A stretch of DNA of 56,801 bases from UBA5026 sp949065595 (GCA_949065595.1 CARSXK010000004.1:1-56801), one strand, 5' to 3'. Positions 40,420 through 49,841 are shown, counted from the first letter of the stretch. Notes: generated from the letters alone by a model not told the origin. Made by a program: numbers and translations.

Positions 40420-41706
40420 TTACTTCATTTGTGATCTTAATAATTCAATCTCTTTTAATTCGCTCACTGTCACAAATTCAAATCCCTGCTGTTGTAATGT
40501 AGGGATTATTTTTTTGAGTGCTTCAACTGTTCTTTTATGGGTATCATGCATTAGAATAATATCCAAATCTTTTGTTTTTTCAGTTGCTTCTTTTACGATC
40601 CGCTCTATTGATTTGTATTTCCAATCGCTAGTATCTACTGTCCACATAACAATATCGAGTGATAATTGCTGTTTTAACTTTTGGCTAATAGAACCATATG
40701 TAGGGCGGATTAAGGTTGGTATAAAGCCTGTATTTGCTTGAATAATGTCTTGTGTTTTAGAAATTTGTTCTTTTAAATCTTCTTCTGTTAATTTGGTTAA
40801 CCATTTATGGTTATAGGAATGGTTACCAATTTCATTTCCATAGGAAACCATCTTTTGCATAGTATCTTTATATATTTCCACCTTATTACCAATGACAAAA
40901 AATGTTCCACAAGCATCATTTTCTTTTAAAATTTCTAAAATTTCATCTGTGTATTTACTTGGCCCATCATCAAATGTTAGTGCAACAACTTTTCGCTTTG
41001 GATCTATGATTTTATTTGGCGTAGATAGTTTAACTGTAGTATCGAGTTTAACTTCTGGCTGAATAGGGAGTTTCAATTGTAGGGAATCCAAAGGAATATC
41101 GATTTGTAAAATATCACAGTAAGAGGCTGCAATTTGGGCTGGATTAAAGTAGATGGTTAAGAGTTCATGGTCAAAGGTGAATAAGGGATATTCATATTGT
41201 TCGGTAATGGTTGCTTTGAGTTCATCCAATAAGATGCAATCATTATATTTTTGGAATAATTTAGTTTTCGTGAGACCGACAAATTTTGGAAAATCTTGAT
41301 CTTGAATCAAATCATGAATATTTAGTAGCTTGTTTTGTTTTTGATCGAATACATAACTTTTCATATAACTTTCTGGATTGGCAAGCGTAGAGTTATTAAT
41401 AAAGATATGGAGTGTAATATTGATATAGCGGTTATTTATGATTTCATAGGTATAATCAATATTCAATTCTGATTGTTCTTGTACATTTTGAAACTGATTA
41501 TATTCTTTTTTAAAATGATTATAAATTTCTTCTATCTCTTTTTGAATGAGGTTATCGAGCTTTTGGACGGAGGTTACAGGATAGTTAATTCCGATTAGCA
41601 TGTTTTTTTCTTCTTCAATAATGGTATCAATTCCTTTGGCTTTTTTTTGCGAAGTACAACCTGTTATGAGTAATAAACAAAGAATTAAGAAAAAATATTT
41701 TTTCAT
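40420..41706 (-). CDS. Lipoprotein polysaccharide deacetylase (PdaC-like)
   Basis: 428 residues. Signal peptide with lipobox LLITGC (Cys17). A DUF4163/DUF3298-like region (about 35-215, DYTYEIINNRYINITLHIFINN) precedes a NodB deacetylase with VVALTFDDGPSKYTDEIL (catalytic Asp pair), GNEIGNHSYNHKWL (zinc His pair), IRPTYGSIS and ILMHDTHKRTVEAL. This order matches B. subtilis PdaC-type peptidoglycan or N-acetylglucosamine deacetylases acting outside the membrane. It converges with the GGDEF gene; their stops are 10 nt apart. Confidence 0.88.
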   Translation of the reverse strand: MKKYFFLILCLLLITGCTSQKKAKGIDTIIEEEKNMLIGINYPVTSVQKLDNLIQKEIEEIYNHFKKEYNQFQNVQEQSELNIDYTYEIINNRYINITLHIFINNSTLANPESYMKSYVFDQKQNKLLNIHDLIQDQDFPKFVGLTKTKLFQKYNDCILLDELKATITEQYEYPLFTFDHELLTIYFNPAQIAASYCDILQIDIPLDSLQLKLPIQPEVKLDTTVKLSTPNKIIDPKRKVVALTFDDGPSKYTDEILEILKENDACGTFFVIGNKVEIYKDTMQKMVSYGNEIGNHSYNHKWLTKLTEEDLKEQISKTQDIIQANTGFIPTLIRPTYGSISQKLKQQLSLDIVMWTVDTSDWKYKSIERIVKEATEKTKDLDIILMHDTHKRTVEALKKIIPTLQQQGFEFVTVSELKEIELLRSQMK

Positions 41707-41808
41707 TTTCTCACCTATATCAATATATTCAGGTCATATGGATAACATACGGGTGTTTTATCATTGCTTCTTTTGTTGTCTAATCATATGATAGGATAGG
41801 GTGATTCT

Positions 41809-42147
41809 ATGTATGTAATTCCAGAAAGTTTGTTACAGATTTTATTTGTAAGTATGGTATTTAGTGTTGTTTTAATGTCGTTGATTCAGAAATTAAAGAC
41901 ATTTACATTGATTCAGAAGAAATGGCATATTTGGATATTGAATCTGATATTTTCTTTTGTATTAGGAATTCCGTTTGGTATGACTTTTTATGATTTATCG
42001 ATACTAGATAGTACATGGGTAGGCGTATTTAGTTTTATTGGTGCTTCTACCATTTATGATCAATTAGAAAAGTATCGTCCAGTATCTTTGACTGATGTGA
42101 ATGTAAAATTAGAAAAAGAAAAATCAGATTTGGAAACAGAAGGATAA
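41809..42147 (+). CDS. Small membrane protein, holin-like
   Basis: 112 residues with three hydrophobic segments (SLLQILFVSMVFSVVLMSLI, WILNLIFSFVLGIPFGMTFY, WVGVFSFIGASTIYDQL) and a charged, Glu/Lys-rich C-terminal tail. The layout is reminiscent of phage-type holins that survive as chromosomal genes in Firmicutes, but there is no lysin gene beside it. Function open. It stands alone between the deacetylase and hup. Confidence 0.5.
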   Translation: MYVIPESLLQILFVSMVFSVVLMSLIQKLKTFTLIQKKWHIWILNLIFSFVLGIPFGMTFYDLSILDSTWVGVFSFIGASTIYDQLEKYRPVSLTDVNVKLEKEKSDLETEG

Positions 42148-42255
42148 TTTGCTTATTTTCGAAAGAAAATACGTAAATCTATTGATTTTGTTATTGAAAA
42201 ATGTTATCCTGTAAATGTAAGCAAGATAGCTTATTAAAATGAGGAGGTAAATATT

Positions 42256-42528
42256 ATGTCAAGAGCAGAATTAGTAAATTGTATGGCAGAAGAAGCAGGG
42301 ATAACAAAAGCTGATGCGACTCGTGCTTTAGATGCTATGCAAAAATGTGTAGAAAAAGGATTAAAAGAAAGTGGTAAAGTGACTTTAACTGGTTTTTGTA
42401 CTTTCACTGTTAAGAACAAACCAGCTACTACTGGACGCAATCCTAAAACAGGGGAAACTGTTCAAATTGCTGCAAAAAATGCTGTTACAATCAAAGCAGG
42501 TTCTAAATTAAAAGATGCTTTAAACTAA
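42256..42528 (+). CDS. hup: HU family DNA-binding protein
   Basis: 90 residues, standard HU. Helical N terminus (SRAELVNCMAEEAGITKADATRALDAM), the beta-arm with TGRNPKTGETVQIAAKN including the intercalating Pro, and a C-terminal helix (KAGSKLKDALN). GAGGAGG precedes the ATG by 8 nt. It is monocistronic with a strong terminator, consistent with high expression of a nucleoid protein. Confidence 0.96.
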   Translation: MSRAELVNCMAEEAGITKADATRALDAMQKCVEKGLKESGKVTLTGFCTFTVKNKPATTGRNPKTGETVQIAAKNAVTIKAGSKLKDALN

Positions 42529-42552
42529 GAAACTGAAAAGTTTCTTTTTTTT
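42529..42552 (+). terminator. Terminator of hup
   Basis: GAAACT (42529-42534), 4-nt loop, AGTTTC (42539-42544) and eight T. Confidence 0.85.
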
Positions 42553-42588
42553 TCAGTTGATTCATAGTACAATATAGGTGGTGATGTT

Positions 42589-43239
42589 ATGTATGAAGTA
42601 GCGCTTTCTTTACTTCAAAAAATCAAGACACTTGGGTATGAAGCCTACATTGTTGGTGGATATCCAAGAGATGCATATTTAGGTCTTTTGAGTACTGATA
42701 TTGATATTTGTACTTCTATGCGACCTATCCAAATTTTAAAAAGTTTTTTGGTATTAGAAGATCGAAGTCAATATGGTTCTTTTATCATTGAAGAAAAGGG
42801 TTTTTTATTTGAAATAACCACTTATCGGAAAGACTACTATCATAATAATAGGTATCCTGAAATTCAATACGTGGATACTTTAAAAGAAGATTTATATAGA
42901 AGAGATTTTACGATGAATACTCTATGTATTAACCAAAACGGAGAATATATTGACTTATTAGGGGCAATACAAGATATACAGAATAAGAGTATTCGAATGA
43001 TTGGAAATCCAAATGTGAGGTTAAAAGAAGATCCACTTCGCATATTGCGTGCAATCCGTTTTGCGGTAAATCTCAATTTTGAAATAGAAAAAAGTTTATA
43101 TGAAAGTATAAAGCAGAATAAGGAATTGCTACATAAGATATCTACTTCTAGAATGCAAAAAGAACTTGCTAAAGTACACAATCAAAAGAAATGGAATGAA
43201 TGGATAGAATTACTTGATTTAGATGTCCATTTGTCGTAA
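42589..43239 (+). CDS. Short CCA-adding/poly(A) polymerase-type nucleotidyltransferase
   Basis: 216 residues. The class II tRNA nucleotidyltransferase head is complete: AYIVGGYPRDAYLG, the metal-binding TDIDICTS (D-x-D), RRDFTMNTL, and the neck-domain start RLKEDPLRILRAIRFA. Normal CCA enzymes have about 380-450 residues; the body and tail domains that position tRNA are missing. The frame ends with a clean stop and the next gene starts 29 nt later, so this looks like a short form or an old truncation rather than a recent frameshift. It could be a minimal CCA enzyme or a repurposed nucleotidyltransferase. Confidence 0.8.
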   Translation: MYEVALSLLQKIKTLGYEAYIVGGYPRDAYLGLLSTDIDICTSMRPIQILKSFLVLEDRSQYGSFIIEEKGFLFEITTYRKDYYHNNRYPEIQYVDTLKEDLYRRDFTMNTLCINQNGEYIDLLGAIQDIQNKSIRMIGNPNVRLKEDPLRILRAIRFAVNLNFEIEKSLYESIKQNKELLHKISTSRMQKELAKVHNQKKWNEWIELLDLDVHLS

Positions 43240-43268
43240 AATAATAGCTATGAATTAGGGTGGTCTTT

Positions 43269-43916
43269 ATGATGGAAAAAGTAATCAATTTGTTGAAAGA
43301 AAATACTATGCAAATTCCTAAATTGTTACTTCTCAATTACAAAAAATTTGGGTGCAACGAGAAAGATTTAATTGTTTTGATTTATATATATAATGAAAAA
43401 GATATAAGCTTTAATCCTAAAAGAATAAGTGATGCGCTTAATATTACATTACCAGAAGTTTTGGAAGCAATTGATCATCTTTCTAGTAGTGGATTGTTAA
43501 TGATTCAACTGAAGAAAATAGGTAGTATTCGCGAAGAGCAAATTACGTTGGATGGATTATATGAAAAGATGGCTTATTTGGTATTAAATGAAGATGAGAA
43601 AGAATATAAAACCAAAACGATTTATGATTTGTTTGAACAAGAATTCGGAAGAACGTTATCGCCTATGGAATACGAAATTATTGGTGGATGGCGTGATGCG
43701 GGTTTTGAGCAGGATGTCATTGTACTGGCTTTAAAAGAGGCAACCTATAATGGGGTATCCAACCTTCGTTATATTGATAAAATATTGTATGAATGGAAGA
43801 AAAAAGGAATTCATACCAAAGAAGATTTGGAGAAAGATAGGGCTTCATATCAAACAAAAAAAATAGAAAAAAAAGAATTATTTGATTATGATTGGTTGAA
43901 TGATAATGATGAATGA
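43269..43916 (+). CDS. dnaD: DnaD-type replication protein
   Basis: About 215 residues. An N-terminal winged-helix part (LLLNYKKFGCNEKDLIVLIYIYNEK, then RISDALNITLPEVLEAIDHLSSSGLL) is followed by the DnaB_2/DnaD C-terminal domain (YDLFEQEFGRTLSPMEYEIIGGWRDAGFEQDVIVLALKEA, VSNLRYIDKILYEWKKKGI). In B. subtilis DnaD helps load the replicative helicase during initiation and restart. Order dnaD-nth-PBP1-recU is the same set as in Bacillus, though the last two are inverted here. AGGGTGG precedes the ATG at 43269; the ATG at 43272 is equally possible. Confidence 0.92.
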   Translation: MMEKVINLLKENTMQIPKLLLLNYKKFGCNEKDLIVLIYIYNEKDISFNPKRISDALNITLPEVLEAIDHLSSSGLLMIQLKKIGSIREEQITLDGLYEKMAYLVLNEDEKEYKTKTIYDLFEQEFGRTLSPMEYEIIGGWRDAGFEQDVIVLALKEATYNGVSNLRYIDKILYEWKKKGIHTKEDLEKDRASYQTKKIEKKELFDYDWLNDNDE

Positions 43917-44535
43917 AGTAATGGAGTATTTGGATAGGTTAATCCCCAATCCTGTATGTGAATTGGTGTTTCATAAGGATTATGAGTTATTAATAGCTGT
44001 TATGTTGAGTGCTCAAACAACAGACAAAAGAGTCAATATGGTAACACCTGTATTGTTTGAACGTTATCCTGATTTAGAAGCACTTAGTAAAGCAAGACTA
44101 GAAGATGTGAAACAAATAATTCAATCGATTGGTACGTATCATAAAAAAGCGAGTAATGTCATTTCTATCGCTCAATCTTTGTTGCGGGAACAAGATGGAA
44201 AGATACCCAATGATCGTGCGTATTTGGAAAGTTTACCTGGTGTTGGAAGAAAAACAACAAATGTTGTTTTGAGTATTTTATATAATGAACCTTGTATTGC
44301 TGTTGATACACATGTGTCAAGAGTAAGTAAGCGTTTGGGTTTTGCGAAAGAAAATGATGATGTTCTTGTCATCGAAAAAAAGTTAACCAAAAAAATTCCA
44401 AAAGATTCTTTGAATAGAATGCATCATCAATTGGTTTTATTTGGGAGGTATTATTGTAAGTCATTAAATCCTTCTTGTGATAGTTGTCAATTACAAGGAA
44501 TGTGTCGGTTTTTTTCTCAAAAGCAAAAAAGATAG
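43900..44535 (+). CDS. nth: Endonuclease III
   Basis: About 209 residues. DNA glycosylase/AP lyase for oxidised pyrimidines. It shows LLIAVMLSAQTTDKRVN, the helix-hairpin-helix LESLPGVGRKTTNVVL (catalytic Lys), AVDTHVSRVSKRLG (catalytic Asp), and the C-terminal 4Fe-4S set C-x6-C-x2-C-x5-C (CKSLNPSCDSCQLQGMC). It overlaps the end of dnaD by 17 nt. Three in-frame ATGs (43900, 43906, 43909) are close together; the exact start is uncertain. Confidence 0.94.
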   Translation: MIMMNEVMEYLDRLIPNPVCELVFHKDYELLIAVMLSAQTTDKRVNMVTPVLFERYPDLEALSKARLEDVKQIIQSIGTYHKKASNVISIAQSLLREQDGKIPNDRAYLESLPGVGRKTTNVVLSILYNEPCIAVDTHVSRVSKRLGFAKENDDVLVIEKKLTKKIPKDSLNRMHHQLVLFGRYYCKSLNPSCDSCQLQGMCRFFSQKQKR

Positions 44536-44551
44536 TTGAACTATCTTTTTT
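44525..44551 (+). terminator. Bidirectional terminator between nth and the PBP gene
   Basis: AAAAAAGATAGT (44525-44536), 3-nt loop, ACTATCTTTTTT (44540-44551), overlapping the nth stop and the PBP stop. Confidence 0.85.
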
Positions 44552-47504
44552 ATGTAGTTGGTTTTTCGGATGGTTTAGGGGGCTTCTCTGGTGTTTTTTC
44601 TTTTATGATAATGGTTCTAGTTAAAGTATCTGTAAATTTCTTATAGCTGATACTATATGTTATGGTATATGTTTCTGCTTGATCTGTTTTGATTGCAGTG
44701 ACTTCTTTGCCATCTTTGGTTTTGATGGTTTTTTTGATGGTAGCTTTATCTGTTACATTGGTTAAGTCTTCTAATACAGTAACAGAGGGAGATGGTTCTT
44801 TGAATGTATCTCCAACGGTTAGGGTCATTGTTTTTTGTCCAACCAATTCAGTTGTTATGACTGTCTCCACTTCATCCAATGATATTTTTGTTTCTGTGCC
44901 ACTGCTTATGTTTGCTTTAAAAATAGTATAGGCAGTTTTTACAACATATGTGGTAGGAGATTTAGAAGTAATTGGTATTTCCATAGTTGTCTTATCAGTT
45001 GTGCCAACCAATGTCAGTTCTCCTTTGGTATCTTTGGAATAGATTTGATACACGATGGTACCTAGCTGTGCACTATTTGCATTTTTTCTATCGTTAATCA
45101 ATTGATTGATTCCATTTTCACTTGTTGCGATATTTCTTGCCCAAGCATCGATTGTTTCATCCTTGATTGCGTTTGGTGTAACCGCATCCCAAGAAAGTGT
45201 CAATGTTTTCTTTTCTATTTTTGATTTTAAATTGGCTACATTTTCTAAAGTATCATAGCGATCAGATACTTCGGTTGGTTCTGTACCTACTTTAAATAAT
45301 TCAGTAATGCGCATATCCGCTGGCGTATGTGCACTTGGTAATTTGATAGGATCCGTTTCTTTTTCAATTTCTACTTGAATGACACCACTTGGTTTCGCCC
45401 AATTGACACCAGTTCTAAAAATGCCTTTTCCAACTGTTTGGAATAATCTTCGATGTCCAGTGGAATAAGAACTACTGGTATAATCACAGTTAGAGCGATC
45501 CTTGTATCCATACCATACTGAAATTGCATAATCAGGGGATACCCCATTTACCCATAAATCATTTACTGAATCATTTGAGAAATTAGGACATTTGTTGAAT
45601 ACAGATTGATCATAATTGGTCGTTCCAGTTTTAGCCCCATAAATGGCTCCATTGATATATGCTTGGTTGTAAAGTCCACCTTGTGCGGCACTTTTTAATA
45701 AATCTGCCATAATATAAGCGCTCTCTTCGCTCATGACCCTTATTTTATCTACTTTCTTTTCGGTTACTTCTTTTGTATCACGATCTATGATTTTTGTATA
45801 ACTATGTGGTGTGATATAGTATCCACCATTTCCAAAGGCTGCATAGGCTGCGGCCATTGATTTAGGCGATTCTCCTGTGTATCCACCAATTGAGTGTGCT
45901 TCATGTAATATTCCATCAGAACCAATTTCTGGACTCAAATGTAATCCTAGAGCCAAGTTTTTAATATTGCTATTGTGGTTTTGTTGAAAAGCTTTTAAGG
46001 CTGGAATATTACGAGATTGCGATAATGCTTCTCTTAATGTGAGAAGACCATTGTATTTTCTATCCCAGTTATTGATTCTGGTTCCATTGGAATAAGTATA
46101 TTCTTCATCCATGTATAATTTGGCGGTTGACCAATTTTCAAATTCGATTCCTGGAGCGTAGTCATAGATTGGTTTTGATGTAGAACCGATTTGTTTTATT
46201 GTTTCTGTTGCAGTATTGAATTGCGTTAGATTGGTACGATTGCGTCCAGCACCCACTGCTAAAATGGCTCCAGTTTTGTTATCGAGTACCATAATTCCAG
46301 CATCTACTTGATCATTTTCCCACTCATAAAGTTCTCCATTCATAACTCGATTGATATAGATTTGTTTCTCTGGATCTAATGTAGTCCAAATTTCCATAGG
46401 ATATACGTATGGATTTTTACCTGTATCTTTGATAACTTCTTTGACTACTGTGTCAATAAATGCTTCGTAATCCTCATTTTCTGAAGTTGTTTTTGTGTAT
46501 AATAATTTATCAACAGTTAATGCTTCTGCTACTTTCCGTTCTTCGTTTGTAATATAACCATGACGTTCCATTAAATAAAGAACTGTTTTTCGTCTTTCTT
46601 CAGCAAGTTCTGGATTTCTATTTGGATCATAAGAGTTTGGTGCCTGGAATAAACCTGCAATTAAAGCCGCTTCAGCAACATTAATGTCTTTTGCTGATTT
46701 TCCAAAATAAGTTTGACAAGCTTGTTCTACACCATAAGCTCCACTGCCTAGATAGTTTGAGTTGATATAAAATTCAATGATTTCTTTTTTGGTGTATTTT
46801 TTTTCTACTTGAAAAATTGCCATATAAATATCGGTAAATTTTCTTGTAATGGTTTGATCTGTTGATGTGAAGTTATTTTTAACTACTTGCATGGTCAAGG
46901 TAGATGCCCCTCCACCACTATGTGTTAGTACTTGTTTTACACTTGCGACTAAAAATCTTGGTAAATCAAATCCATTGTGTTGGAAGAAACGTGAATCTTC
47001 TGTTGCAACAATGGCGTCTACTAATATTTCAGGAAGTTCATCGTATGTAATTTTCTCTCTTTTTTCTGTTCCTAATTTTGTAATAATGGTTCCATCAGGT
47101 CGATAAAGAATGGTAGATTCTTGACGATATAAGTTATCGGGATTGAATTCAGGGGCATTTTTGACAATGTAGTTTGCGAATAAAACACATGCTACAATGA
47201 TTAAAATACCAATAGAAAAACAAATCAATAAAATAATTTTTAAGATTTTATTTCGTTTTCTTTTTTTGTCATGATTGGATACCTTCTTTTTGGCTTTGTT
47301 TTTTCCAATGAGTGGTTGTGTTTTAGAAGGTTTTCTTTTCTTTTTTCTGGTTTGTAAAAAATTGGGCAAGAATAAAAGTGCATCTGCAATTCCAATAATG
47401 AAGATTGCTTTTAGCCATCCAATCGCAAAGCAGCCCGTAATAAAGGCGATGAGACTTACAATTAAAATTACAATATTTTCCCTGTTTTTTAATAATTTTT
47501 TCAT
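44550..47504 (-). CDS. Class A penicillin-binding protein (PBP1A-type)
   Basis: 984 residues. Bifunctional peptidoglycan synthase: N-terminal hydrophobic hairpin and a Lys-rich loop, a second anchor (IILLICFSIGILIIVACVLFANYIV), a GT51 glycosyltransferase (VATEDSRFFQHNGFD, GASTLTMQ), then the transpeptidase with SxxK (STSKPIYDY), SxN (SRN) and KTG (AKTGTTN). The tail has a fibronectin-like segment and a DUF5011/Ig-like region ending in a proline-rich stretch. An extra N-terminal membrane hairpin (IVILIVSLIAFITGCFAIGW) before the usual anchor is unusual. The start at 47504 has AAGGAGG upstream and overlaps recU by ATGA; a longer frame to 47540 would lie in recU. Confidence 0.92.
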   Translation of the reverse strand: MKKLLKNRENIVILIVSLIAFITGCFAIGWLKAIFIIGIADALLFLPNFLQTRKKKRKPSKTQPLIGKNKAKKKVSNHDKKRKRNKILKIILLICFSIGILIIVACVLFANYIVKNAPEFNPDNLYRQESTILYRPDGTIITKLGTEKREKITYDELPEILVDAIVATEDSRFFQHNGFDLPRFLVASVKQVLTHSGGGASTLTMQVVKNNFTSTDQTITRKFTDIYMAIFQVEKKYTKKEIIEFYINSNYLGSGAYGVEQACQTYFGKSAKDINVAEAALIAGLFQAPNSYDPNRNPELAEERRKTVLYLMERHGYITNEERKVAEALTVDKLLYTKTTSENEDYEAFIDTVVKEVIKDTGKNPYVYPMEIWTTLDPEKQIYINRVMNGELYEWENDQVDAGIMVLDNKTGAILAVGAGRNRTNLTQFNTATETIKQIGSTSKPIYDYAPGIEFENWSTAKLYMDEEYTYSNGTRINNWDRKYNGLLTLREALSQSRNIPALKAFQQNHNSNIKNLALGLHLSPEIGSDGILHEAHSIGGYTGESPKSMAAAYAAFGNGGYYITPHSYTKIIDRDTKEVTEKKVDKIRVMSEESAYIMADLLKSAAQGGLYNQAYINGAIYGAKTGTTNYDQSVFNKCPNFSNDSVNDLWVNGVSPDYAISVWYGYKDRSNCDYTSSSYSTGHRRLFQTVGKGIFRTGVNWAKPSGVIQVEIEKETDPIKLPSAHTPADMRITELFKVGTEPTEVSDRYDTLENVANLKSKIEKKTLTLSWDAVTPNAIKDETIDAWARNIATSENGINQLINDRKNANSAQLGTIVYQIYSKDTKGELTLVGTTDKTTMEIPITSKSPTTYVVKTAYTIFKANISSGTETKISLDEVETVITTELVGQKTMTLTVGDTFKEPSPSVTVLEDLTNVTDKATIKKTIKTKDGKEVTAIKTDQAETYTITYSISYKKFTDTLTRTIIIKEKTPEKPPKPSEKPTT

Positions 47505-48073
47505 GATTTTCCTCCTTCGAAATATATCGTATTTACCCAAAATAGATAATCAATTCTTGGATTTAGTTTTTCTGGAATGAGATATCCATTTTCCTTTATA
47601 TAGGTATATGGGATTGATTTTCTAGTTTCTAGCTCTATAAATGTAAATAGTGTTTCACCCTTTAATAAATAGGTTTCTTGCTTTTGTGTGAAACGAATGA
47701 TGAAAAAACCAATCCCCCCATGACGAATAATTTGTTTCATGTGTATCATTTGATGTAAATGTATATTATTCAGTGGAAAGCGTTCTTGTTTTGTTTCTTT
47801 GGCTTCAAAATCAATATACTTTCCTTTATAAACTCCATTATAATCAGTTGTGGATGGTGTTTTAAAATAGGCCTCTTTAATTACTGCTTCTTTTCGATTT
47901 GGAAAATCGACCTTTGTTATGGTAATTGGAGTTGGCTTTTTATATATAATTGCAATATCTTGTTCTCTATAGTAGTTATTCGTGATATTAATGTCTTCTT
48001 CTAATGACATACCACGGTTTCCATAGTTGGTTATTTTTTTTTTATTTTGTTTAATGCCTGTGGGATATTTCAT
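47501..48073 (-). CDS. recU: Holliday junction resolvase RecU
   Basis: 190 residues. RecU nuclease signatures: NRGMSLEEDINITNNYY, the catalytic TDYNGVYKGKYIDFEAKET (Asp and Glu-x-Lys), and HLHQMIHMKQIIRHGGIGFFIIRF. In Firmicutes it resolves Holliday junctions and is paired with PBP1 as here. Its stop overlaps the PBP start (ATGA), so both come from one mRNA. A TATAAT lies about 20 nt upstream on the minus strand. Confidence 0.94.
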   Translation of the reverse strand: MKYPTGIKQNKKKITNYGNRGMSLEEDINITNNYYREQDIAIIYKKPTPITITKVDFPNRKEAVIKEAYFKTPSTTDYNGVYKGKYIDFEAKETKQERFPLNNIHLHQMIHMKQIIRHGGIGFFIIRFTQKQETYLLKGETLFTFIELETRKSIPYTYIKENGYLIPEKLNPRIDYLFWVNTIYFEGGKS

Positions 48074-48102
48074 TTTATCACCACTATCATTATACTATAG
48101 AT

Positions 48103-48133
48103 AAAAAAAATTTACTATAAAATTTATAGTAAA
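48103..48133 (-). terminator. Terminator of the 48166-49548 gene
   Basis: Perfect 11-bp inverted repeat (48111-48121 with 48123-48133); on the minus strand it is followed by eight T. It isolates recU from the upstream gene. Confidence 0.8.
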
Positions 48134-48165
48134 CATGATAAAAATGAAAAATAGGGGAAGAGCAT

Positions 48166-49548
48166 CTATGGATTGATTTTTATTTTATCTTTAAAAACTT
48201 TTTGTATGCTTTTGTATGTGATTTCATCTGTTGCTGCTATAAAATCTTGTAGCTCTAAAAATGATAGTTGATTTAAGTATTTTTTTAGTGTTTCTTCAGA
48301 TATTTTTTTTCTTTGTAAGATGTTATCTATGAAGGAAGGTGGTGTATTCATGTAAATTGTGGTTAATGTTTGTATAATTTCTGACTTGGCATGCGTGTGA
48401 TAATAGGCTGCCGCAGATGCAAAGCAATGAATACATTTTAAAAATTCAAAATCTTGGATTGCCTCACCAAATCCTATTTGTAAATTTTTTCTATTTTCAC
48501 GATAATTATTTAGTTGTATATAAATAGAATTTAATTCTTTTTTCAAATTTTTTAAATGTTCATTTGTATTCCATGGATATTCTTCTTTTAAAGAAAAGGT
48601 AAACAGGTCTTTATCTGACAAATAAGGAAAGAATATTTGTGGGAATGCTATATTTGCCTTTTGAATTACCTTTCTTCTTAAGGTATCATATTTTTGGCAA
48701 AGCTCCTGTTCTTGTTCTTTGAAAAGGAAATATGAACAGAAATCTTTATCCATCAATGCATAGTTCGCATAATATGTATTAATTTCTAAAGTCAACATAT
48801 AAATATTTTTATTGCATTCTAACTCTGGGTGTCTTTCAAAGTCATATTCTAAAAATTGTTCGCTTGCATAGCTTAATGCTGTTTCTTCTCTATTTTGTTT
48901 TTGGGATGAATATGGTGCTTTCTCAAATATTCGGTTGTATGTTTCAATGGTACTATTGTAGTAAATTGGTTGTTGCCCCTTTTCTCTTTTGTAATGGGTT
49001 TGTTTTGCGGCATTTGAAATAAAACAAATTGAATCATATCTAGCATTTAAAAAGTTGTTAAATGCTAATAGAAATTTAGGGTTTATATGCCAATTAGAAG
49101 GATATTCAGATGGGTAATTTAATTTTCTGGCTTTTTCTATAATTTGCTCATATAATTGCTTTTTATTATCATCTAGAGGAACCTGATTAGTAGAACATAG
49201 TAAGTACATTATATCTAGAAGAATATATAAAGGAAATTTATTAGAATAATCAAAGGAAAAAACTCCATCTAAAACTTCTGCTATTGTTTTGGGATCTTTT
49301 GTATAAATTTGTTCAATCATATGAAATGCTTGATAAGTATTTTCGTGTACTTTTAAAGCACATGGTAATTTTATTTCTAAATCATCTCTACTTTTACTGT
49401 AGCCATATTGTGCAAGTGTCTCATGTATTAATGGCGATAATGAATCGTTAATTTTTTTTCTTATTTCTTCTGCATTAATATACTCAATATTAATATACTC
49501 AATAGAGGAATCGGCCAAATTGTAATTTTCATTTGTTATGGGTTTCAT
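48166..49548 (-). CDS. Large hypothetical protein
   Basis: 460 residues, not recognised. It is mainly helical, cytoplasmic and aromatic-rich, with no signal peptide, membrane helix, Walker motif or clear metal site. The C-terminal third (DFEFLKCIHCFASAAAYYHTHAKSEIIQTL) and the IRKKINDSLSPLIHETLAQYGYSKSRDD start suggest a compact helical fold. AAAGGAG lies just before the chosen ATG at 49548; a longer frame to 49608 would run into the promoter. It has its own near-consensus promoter and terminator, so it is monocistronic. It could be a lineage-specific accessory gene. Confidence 0.6.
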   Translation of the reverse strand: MKPITNENYNLADSSIEYINIEYINAEEIRKKINDSLSPLIHETLAQYGYSKSRDDLEIKLPCALKVHENTYQAFHMIEQIYTKDPKTIAEVLDGVFSFDYSNKFPLYILLDIMYLLCSTNQVPLDDNKKQLYEQIIEKARKLNYPSEYPSNWHINPKFLLAFNNFLNARYDSICFISNAAKQTHYKREKGQQPIYYNSTIETYNRIFEKAPYSSQKQNREETALSYASEQFLEYDFERHPELECNKNIYMLTLEINTYYANYALMDKDFCSYFLFKEQEQELCQKYDTLRRKVIQKANIAFPQIFFPYLSDKDLFTFSLKEEYPWNTNEHLKNLKKELNSIYIQLNNYRENRKNLQIGFGEAIQDFEFLKCIHCFASAAAYYHTHAKSEIIQTLTTIYMNTPPSFIDNILQRKKISEETLKKYLNQLSFLELQDFIAATDEITYKSIQKVFKDKIKINP

Positions 49549-49579
49549 ATTTAGACTCCTTTTCATGTAAATGAGATAT

Positions 49580-49608
49580 ATCATATATTTATTTTTTTGA
49601 TTTGTCAA
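49580..49608 (-). promoter_or_regulatory. Promoter with adjacent dyad for the 460-residue protein
   Basis: Minus strand TTGACA (49603-49608), a 17-nt spacer and TATGAT (49580-49585). Directly upstream lie GTAAC-GAT-GTTAC and a direct repeat of AACGATGTT (about 49617-49640), a possible regulator site. Confidence 0.7.
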
Positions 49609-49841
49609 ATTTTTTTAACGATGTTTGTAACGATGTTACGTGTATGTTATGAATATTATGATATGGTAGCTGATTATTTGAACTCAATTTTACAGCGAAA
49701 AATAAGTTTAAATTTAAAAAACTATTAATTATGTGAAACAAATTTAGAATAAAAGTGTTGATTTGGCTACTTATAAAATACAGAATATATCCTGAAAATT
49801 ATAAGTGGCATGCGACCATTCCTTTTAACTTTTTAATCATT

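Noticed and set aside
48111..48133. 11-bp perfect palindrome as an operator of recU
   Set aside because: On the minus strand it is followed by eight T and lies just after the 460-residue gene, so a terminator explains it.
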